64,000 bases of DNA from Linyphia triangularis. Lineage: Eukaryota; Arthropoda; Arachnida; Araneae; Linyphiidae. This document shows, one piece after another, positions 57,445-64,000 of this stretch; the stretch's first letter is position 1; the number at the start of each line of letters is the position of its first letter. The translations under genes and the position numbers were made by a program. The stretch is taken from the NCBI GenBank assembly GCA_963978545.1, contig OZ021732.1, positions 58,752,714 to 58,816,713 on the forward strand. Reading direction: 5' to 3'. The notes under the pieces are model-generated. The model was not told where the DNA came from, ran no database searches, and saw nothing but the letters and a program-made list of their open reading frames with translations.

Positions 57445-58026
57445 TGACTGAAAATTAAATTAAAAAAAAAAAAATAATAATAATGAGAGTTTCATTAAGC
57501 TTGATCACACTAAAATCTGGGTTCAACTGGCTTTCGTTGCATATAAATAAAGGGCAGAGTTTTAAAGCCAGTTGATCGAAAATATATTTGAGTACTGGTC
57601 GTTGAATCTGTTTTTGATTTGCAATGGTCTTTCATTTTTTAAAATGGATTCAATCTATTGTTCTTAAATTCTGTTTTAAAATATTACATTTAGCATAAAA
57701 GATAAAAAAAAAAATCGAAAATTTCAATATTTTAACTTTGAGAGGTTTTTTTTTTTTTTATTTTTTTTTTATTCACCCATCAAAATTTTGTTGATGACAA
57801 AATTTTCTTCATGTAATTATGTATTACAGAAAGCCATCAATTTGAAAAAAAAAAAAAAATTCTTGACTTATATCAAAATACACAAGCATAAATTATTATG
57901 GATTTTTCTTGGTTTTTAATTTTTTTTTTAAATAATCACAATACTTAAAAAAACATTATCTTAAAGACATATAGATAGTATTTCATACATAAGATAAATG
58001 TTTGACACGCAAATATTTATAAATAA

Positions 58027-58064
<38 letters not shown>

Positions 58065-58367
58065 TTTACCGGACCGCCTTAAAATTTGTACCTGTACTAA
58101 AACAGATAGACCTGCCAGCTTGACTTCTACTAAAAGATTACTTTTTTATTTATTTTTTTATCTAGATCGTGTAAATGTTTTCTTCTATATTTGTTAATAA
58201 TATTAATTTTTCTCTTACAGTATTGCTTTATATTTATTTTTTAACTTTAAAATTGACTTCATTTTTATAAAAAAAAAAATTTCACATTAGTAAAATTTTT
58301 TAGTATTTTTCATATTTAGAATTTTGGTATTTTTTTACTTTATGATTTTATATATATTGCCATATCG
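57445..58367. other. AT-rich stretch with several A/T runs
   Basis: T run at 58029-58057 and shorter runs. No feature recognised. Confidence 0.45.
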
Positions 58368-58573
58368 GAATGGATTTGTTGGTTGGTTGTTTTCAGATTA
58401 TCTGGTGCCGTCAGCAACACGAGGGCTATAATGCGCCAAAACATTCGTCATTTGACAAGCCAACATACATTTACAAACACCCATGCCTAACATGGGACTC
58501 GAACCGTCAACCTCACGGTCTAGAAGCCAGCATGCTAACCTATATACCATTTGGTCGGCCTGAATGGATCTGT
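58368..58573 (-). mobile_element. tRNA-derived SINE (family 1, copy c) with 12-bp target duplications
   Basis: Body 58380-58561, minus strand. Direct repeats gaatggatttgt (58368-58379) and gaatggatctgt (58562-58573) differ at one base. The body has more substitutions than copies a and b, including in the B box, so this is an older insertion. Confidence 0.85.
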
Positions 58574-59239
58574 AATTTCTAGATACACATGGAGGCATAA
58601 TGGGTATAACAATTGGATTAAATTCTGTTTAGTATGTATAATTTACATAAAACGATATCAGTAAAATCAAAATACAATATCTGTGATTTTTCTGCAATTT
58701 TTTTTCATTCTAAATTAACATAGGATGCTTGGTAAAAAAAATTATAAACAATCATAAATAACCATTCCTAAAAATATACTTACAATTAATAAAGAGCTTC
58801 TTTACCAATTATATTATGAGATTTTCCATCGGAAGCAATGATATAAAGGTTGCTTCATGAATTGACTTGTGAGCAAGCGACGTATAGTTGCCCATGTTTC
58901 TCAAATGGGAAACTATATGTTGCTCATGTAAGAAACATGGGTAAGATTTATACCAGAAATTTTCAAACTCTGCCCTTGAGCTTTGTTGTCATGCTAAAAC
59001 ACAGTTTGAAAGGAAATTGTAATCTTGAATTGAAAGTTCATGACCGTGGAAATTAGAAAAATCCTAGTAATAATAAATGTTTCTCCAGAACCACATTCAG
59101 TAAGTACTGTAGATTCTAACTTTGCAAAATTTATCTTCTTGGCAGCAATATTTGGCAATTTACTACAAAAATGGCAAATTAGCTAGGTAGTAGGATAAGC
59201 AAAACTTAACTATTTAGTTTGAAAGCTTCTAGTCAAAAT
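58574..59239. other. Spacer, nothing identified
   Basis: 58840-59060 is more complex. The 68-codon plus frame at 58850-59056 reads EQATYSCPCFSNGKLYVAHVRN and has no domain I can name. It could be a remnant of a helicase-type element, but I cannot support that. Confidence 0.3.
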
Positions 59240-59442
59240 ATTAAACTGAATCCGCCGACCAAACGGTATAGTGGTTAGCGTGTTAGCTTCTAGACCGCGA
59301 GGTTGTGGGTTCGAGTCCCGTGTTGGCATGGGTGTTTGTAAATGTATGTTGGCTTGTCTGATGACGAATGTTTCGGCGCATTATAGCCCTCGTGTTGCTG
59401 ACGGCGCCAGATAATCTGAATACAACCAATTAAACTGAATCC
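59240..59442 (+). mobile_element. tRNA-derived SINE (family 1, copy d) with 14-bp target duplications
   Basis: Body 59254-59428, plus strand. The 14-mer attaaactgaatcc is duplicated perfectly at 59240-59253 and 59429-59442. Length 175 bp. Confidence 0.9.
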
Positions 59443-60423
59443 CAATGATGAGAGTCACTCTTTAATAACCCAAAATCTGTTTGACAGCCATATTGTAAAA
59501 TTTGTATTAAAAAAACCCGATGCTATTTTCTAACAGAATTTAAGCTATCCTAAACTAGTAAACCACTTTCTAGTAACAGGATACTTAAAATACCTGTATA
59601 TCAAAGACATTCATATTGAAAAATGCTTTCTCCTGAAACCTTTGATATATATAATGCACTATTAATATTTTATTGGACGAAGAGTTAAACCCAACCTAGT
59701 ACCGCAAAACCTGAAGAATAACTGAAGTAGCAAGGGAAAACGCTGAGATCATGATTGTTAGTTCTTTTTAACACGCTTTTATTAGCTTCGTATGAATCTA
59801 TGTAACGGAATCTTTGAACTCGATTTTCGACCACTTCAAAACGTTGGATTAATTTGAAATTTTGCACAGTTATCAAGGACTGATGGCAATACAATAATTC
59901 AAAACGTTTGTCGCATTATCGCACGGATTAGCTCGTGTTGCCCTTGCGCAGTTAAACTCTAACCAACCAACCTTCTCCAACCCTGGTGTCCCGTTACCAC
60001 CCCAGTAATCACAGAACCTACCATCGACAGTTGATAAAGGCAGACATTTGAAACATCTGTCGTAGGCACTACGTTTATACTATCAGCAAAAAATTAATCA
60101 GATTTATCATATAATAATGATGGACGAACCACCGATTGGTTTTGATCTAATATTAAAGCGTTCCTTTCATCTGGTCGGAACTCTGGATTGCAAGGACTAG
60201 CTCTAGAAATACCAGTTTTCCATGTAAATGTGGACACGATCTAAAGGGCCATAACCGAATTAATAAGTTATTCGCGGTTTCACCTTATGACATGTACTGA
60301 GACATGCATGAGTTAATCATTGAGACAAGCATATGACTACTGGCCGGATCAACTAATAGGGAGTTTCATTCACGTTTCACAATTGAATAATTAATATTTA
60401 AAAAAACTAAAAAACGCGATATA
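59443..60423. repeat. Mixed dispersed-repeat pieces
   Basis: About 59926-59975 is the inverted counterpart of the retroposon head at 36735-36790 (ctcgtgttgcccttgcgc). It is followed by GC-richer sequence to about 60350. Near 60385-60420 is one unit of the R1 tandem word (attaatatttaaaaaaact ... aaaaacgcg). No gene. Confidence 0.5.
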
Positions 60424-60540
60424 ACCCTTTGCACTCGAGAGGTGACTCTCGCTCACCATTAGATTTGATGCGGAAAATCGATGCTAGGCTATGACTGTGT
60501 TTAATTTCTTTAAAGCGAATCGGCAAATACGAACCGAACC
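60424..60540 (+). mobile_element. piggyBac-like end fragment
   Basis: Starts ccctttgcactcgagagg directly after ATAA. It resembles the right terminus of the 60.9-62.8 kb element read inward (ccctttgcactca..., then tttgatrcgga, cgatgc and gtgtttartttct words). There is no partner end of its own, so it is a solo or truncated end. Confidence 0.55.
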
Positions 60541-60554
60541 TAAAATTCTTGAAA

Positions 60555-60898
60555 ACGTTAGTCGCATTATCCTTACCAGGATCTTAAGGATTAGCTATTT
60601 TTCATATTCAGAGACACGGTAGGGTTTTGTGCCAAGTAATATGGCGTGTACTAAGGCATACACACATGACTTAAATTTGTGACAAACATGTGACTATTGG
60701 CAAGAACAACTACAGTTTTGTACACTTAACTGAAAAAAATTATAGTTTACAACAGAAATAATTAATAGTTTAAAAAACTAAAAAAAAAAAGCTTTAATAG
60801 AAAACCAAACTAAAAAGTAGAATATAATTAATAATTTAAAAACTAAAAAACACGCTTTAATAGAAAACTGAACTAAAAAGTAGAAAATAAATAATAGT
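60555..60898. repeat. Composite repeat R1 copy 2, first half
   Basis: 60555-60730 is the reverse complement of 36531-36700. 60762-60898 holds two more ~62-bp tandem units (aaaaaactaaaa ... ctaaaaagtagaa). The copy is interrupted by the TTAA-flanked element at 60899-62832 and continues at 62833. Confidence 0.75.
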
Positions 60899-62832
60899 TT
60901 AACGCTTTGCATTCAAAGCCTTTTTCGAGCGGAGGTACAGTACCCAAAAAAAAAAAAAAAAATCAGAACGATCTTGTGCTCTAGTTGTTGAAATAACAAA
61001 CAAAATGTACCGTTGTAAATCGTGGAAGGTTTTTAATAATTGCATGTAGCTTTTTTTGTCATGAGGGATCAGCTATATAATAAAACAGAAACAAAATTTA
61101 AAAAGTTCAATAGCAACCACATAATATTATCCCATATTTGGATTCAGCATTCAAAAAAATGTCGAAATACAAAAATTCGTAATTTTCTAATGAATGGTTT
61201 GTAATTTAAATGATAAAAAGAAAATGATAAATTAATGTTAAATAAAAAAGTTGTTTTTTTGGACATAAATACTTAAATAATTAATATATTTCAGTAATTT
61301 TTTTTTTCAAAAGATAGTTTGTAAATGGCCAAACATAAATAGCAATCAACTTTTGCATCAATTTCTTTTTTAATAATTAATTATTAATTAATAAAACAAT
61401 TTAATTTTTTTTTTAAATAGAAACATGTATTTTTTTTTGCTTTCATTAGATTTATCATGGTCTAAAACCCCCACACAATTTTTTTCTTTCCATTTTGACT
61501 TTTAGTTCTCTATTTTTTAGCGAAAATGTAAAAAAAGCTCACTTTAAGGGACCGTATAATAGTTGACTTTTGGAAAACTATCAAAGATTAATTCAAGGTA
61601 AACTAGAGGTGTGGAAAATCGCACAACGTTCAATTATCGTAAAGTGGGTGAATAGAAACAGCGGGGTGAATCGAAACAGAATTTCTTGAAATTACAAAAA
61701 GAAATATTATTTTATACAAACAAAGACATTTTATTTTTTATATATATTTTTTTAATCTGTCTAACGTGTTTGGAATCATGGAACATATGTTTGGTGTAGT
61801 TTTCAACAGTGTTCTTTTTTTTAAAAAAAATACTTTCTTAAATTACATTTATTTAAAACAACATTTTTTAAGCAATTTCAATGAGTTATCCTTTAAAAAT
61901 TTTACTGAATCATGTGATTTTTTTATTTTAAAAATAATTTCAACGATCAAGTTACATTTGTGTTTACAGGGAAATGTTTCTGTAAAATAAATAATCACGC
62001 TTTGCTGAATATTGTTTACTAATGCCTACATTTTATATTCATTAATTTTCTAACTCTCAGTAGTATACGTTATACTTCTGCAATTACTGTTTTCGATATT
62101 TTATTTATTTCGTGTGAAGAATGCACATCTTTAATGTTGTAAATAAATTGTGTTACTTTTGCGTTTACTTGCTATATTTGTATTAATCTTAAACATGACA
62201 CTATAAATCCAAATAGTTTCTATGCAGTTTTAGACTAATATTTGTATTTTTTAACGTCGTGAAACGCCGCACTGACCATTCGATTTCTCCCGATGTGAAG
62301 TAGAACCTTAAAAATACCTTTCGTTTTATGGAAATTCTCCCTGAAGATCGGTCAAAAAATGGTCGAAACATTTTCGCTCATAAGTGATTTGTTTTTCAAC
62401 ATATTGCATTGAAATTTCGTATATAGAGTAAATGATGTATTCTAAATCAAATGAAATGATAAAAAATAGGGGTTCGTATTGAAATTTTCGAAGATAGCGT
62501 TACTTTTACTTAGTAAACGGTCCCTTAAGAAAAAAAAATTGGATTAGATAAATAGAAATCGCAAGCAAAACATTTTGGTGCAAACCGTAAGATTCTACGA
62601 TAATTAGAACCGAAGATATAGCCCTCGTTCTGATTTTTTTTGGGGGGTACTGTACCAGCAACTTGAGATCTTTTGCTGCATTTTTGGTTCGGTCCGTGGA
62701 TAAGGATCCGCTTCATAGAAACTAAACACTTGGCGTTGCATCGAACTTCCGTATCAAACCCAGTAGTCCTCTCGAGTTGCTGCATCCAGTCATGTGGTGA
62801 CTGAGAGGGGCCGCTTGAGTGCAAAGGGTTAA
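60899..62832. mobile_element. piggyBac-like non-autonomous element inserted at TTAA
   Basis: The element is 60903-62828 (1926 bp), flanked by TTAA (60899-60902, 62829-62832). Left end cgctttgcattc and right end gagtgcaaaggg are inverted with two mismatches. An inner inverted block (ggtacagtaccc near 60931-60945; gggtactgtacc near 62643-62655) and the adjoining A run plus tcagaacga are also shared. Removing the element and one TTAA leaves the R1 word taatagtttaaaaaactaaa as found uninterrupted at 36 kb and 60.7 kb, which confirms the boundaries. No transposase frame. Confidence 0.8.
61544..62528. mobile_element. Second TTAA-flanked element nested inside the first
   Basis: Ends GGGACCGT at 61548 and ACGGTCCC at 62524, flanked by TTAA at 61544-61547 and 62525-62528 (977 bp). 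After the 8-bp perfect ends the inverted similarity weakens quickly. It carries no transposase. The frame at 61766-61990 is Phe/Leu-rich and has no domain. TTAA specificity suggests a piggyBac-type enzyme, but other TTAA-using families exist. Confidence 0.6.
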
Positions 62833-63165
62833 AAAACTAAATAACACTCTTTAATAGAAAAATGAACTAAAAAGTAGAAAATAATTTTAAATAAGTTTGA
62901 AATAAAAATAGAATGATTAATAAGAAATATTTATTTTATCATAAAAGAGCGTGGGGTGCTTTTTAAGATATTTTCATAATGCCTCTACTTTTACCAATAT
63001 CTATCATTTAATATTTACAGCAATTGACATCAAGCACCCCATGCTTTTTTACGATAAAAAATATTTCTTGTCAATTACTCTAGTATTATTTCAAACTCAT
63101 TTAAAAAAAATTTCTACTTTTTAGTTAATTTTCTATTAAAGGGTGTTATTTATTTTTCAATTAAA
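62833..63165. repeat. Composite repeat R1 copy 2, palindrome half
   Basis: Arms about 62833-62961 and 63032-63165 with inner ends gcgtggggtgct and agcaccccatgc around a ~73-bp loop that is nearly the same as at 36221-36293. It is more diverged than copy 1 and in reverse orientation relative to the shared segment. Confidence 0.85.
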
Positions 63166-63300
63166 TTACTTATCAATGCCCTGCGAACACGCGTTTTAAC
63201 TTTTTATTTTCAAATAATCATATGTATACCTAAGAAAATGAAAGTATAGGAATCGGTCCAAATATCCATATATATTTTAAATATATTTATATAATTTATA
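63166..63300. other. AT-rich spacer
   Basis: Nothing recognised. Confidence 0.4.
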
Positions 63301-64000
63301 TTATTTTTTTTTCCATGATTTGGAACGTTTTGATTTCAAAAAAGTGATCTAGAAAAAATTTATGTATGAGATCAGCATAACTCCGAAAAAATTGACCTAC
63401 AATGTTCAAATTTGGTATGAGGGTTAGTGGTGGTCAATGGACCTACCATTAAGGCTTTCGTCCAAATTGGGCATGTGCATAAATTAGCGGCTATTGAAAA
63501 AATCATGTTTTTCAGTAATTGCCTAAAAACGGCTCTAAAGATTTTGATTAAAATCTTTTAATAATGCTTCTTATGGTGTTCTAACAATCCTCACCTCCGA
63601 AATTCCCTTAAAAATGATTTAATGACGTAAAAAGATGAAAAACTAATGCTTCCAACACAGAGTTTTTTTTTATTTACCTTTTTTATATCTTTTTCATCAT
63701 TCATTTAGAAAAAATTGGCAGTTTTTCGATATTTTTTGCAATAATTCTTGTATGGGTATTTAAAGGGAAAAAAAACAAAAACAAAAAAACAAAAAAAAAA
63801 AACACCCTCCTCTAAAATGGTGATTTTGACTATATACTTTTCGATAATCCTTTTATTATCCGTTATTATAAGTGAAACTGAGGGGAGAAGAAAAAACAAT
63901 CGTTGATGAGGTATATTCAAGGAAAGAGAACTCTGTATTGAAGGCATTCGTTTTTCAACTTTTTACGCCATTAAAACATTTTTTGGGGAAGTTCGGAGGT
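63301..64000. repeat. Repeat family R2, inverted pair, cut by the window end
   Basis: The left arm (63306-63667) matches 7060-7460. After a loop that includes an A-rich run (63768-63803), the right arm (about 63890-64000) is the reverse complement of the same family (agagaactctgtattgaaggc, tttttcaactttttacgcc). It continues beyond the window. No coding content. Confidence 0.7.

Noticed and set aside
58850..59056. Helicase-type gene fragment
   Set aside because: The frame looked weakly like the end of a Helitron helicase (GKLYVAHVR), but it is too short and no other helicase motif is present; left as unidentified.
62525..62824. 99-codon minus frame as a host gene
   Set aside because: It sits inside the terminal part of the TTAA-flanked element and has no domain; conserved end sequences explain its GC content.

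Overview
This window looks like a gene-poor, AT-rich (roughly 70% A+T by eye) nuclear segment of an arthropod, most likely an arachnid. The main support is the type of repeats present: tRNA-derived SINEs, Helitrons, Tc1/mariner and piggyBac-like elements, and a Gypsy LTR element. The arachnid part rests on remembered resemblance of several repeats and is uncertain. I found no host protein-coding gene, rRNA, functional tRNA or CRISPR array. Every protein-like signal belongs to a transposable element (TE) or its relic.

Layout. 0-5 kb: degenerate ~250-290 bp tandem repeats, an LTR-like GC-rich block (2068-2516) and a diverged piece of an element seen again near 11 kb. 5-9 kb: a GC-richer block of unknown nature, a SINE with target duplications, a long (TA)n tract, half of a foldback-type repeat and a truncated Helitron. 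10.3-12.6 kb: a DNA element with ~360 bp inverted termini. 14.65-18.24 kb: a young Gypsy LTR element with near-identical LTRs and one open reading frame that joins gag-protease to the tail of integrase. 21.9-24.1 kb: a broken transposase-like gene surrounded by eight copies of a 13-bp GC-rich motif. 26.4-29.3 kb: two Helitrons head to tail. 29.45-29.74 kb: a solo LTR. 31.06-33.8 kb: a mariner-type transposon with one nonsense codon, abutting a Tc1 relic. 36-37.4 kb: a palindromic composite repeat and a second SINE copy. 38.0-39.4 kb: a foldback element with a tRNA-like sequence plus T-run in each arm. 42-48 kb: degenerate repeats, a THAP-domain relic and a fresh 324-bp tandem duplication. 49.5 kb: another tRNA-related SINE. 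56.2-57.4 kb: a reverse-oriented Helitron. 58-63 kb: two more SINE copies and a nested stack of TTAA-flanked elements inside the composite repeat. The last 700 bp are a palindromic repeat cut by the window end.

The most unusual items are the 21.9-24.1 kb motif array with its transposase relic, the foldback element carrying tRNA-like/T-run modules, the in-frame deleted Gypsy element, the tandem Helitrons, and the 10.3-12.6 kb element that may be matched to an unclassified protein family. Several 150-420 bp stretches with more balanced base composition and no repeat signature (near 5.2, 18.9, 40.9, 48.5 and 52.6 kb) are the best candidates for host regulatory or exonic sequence.
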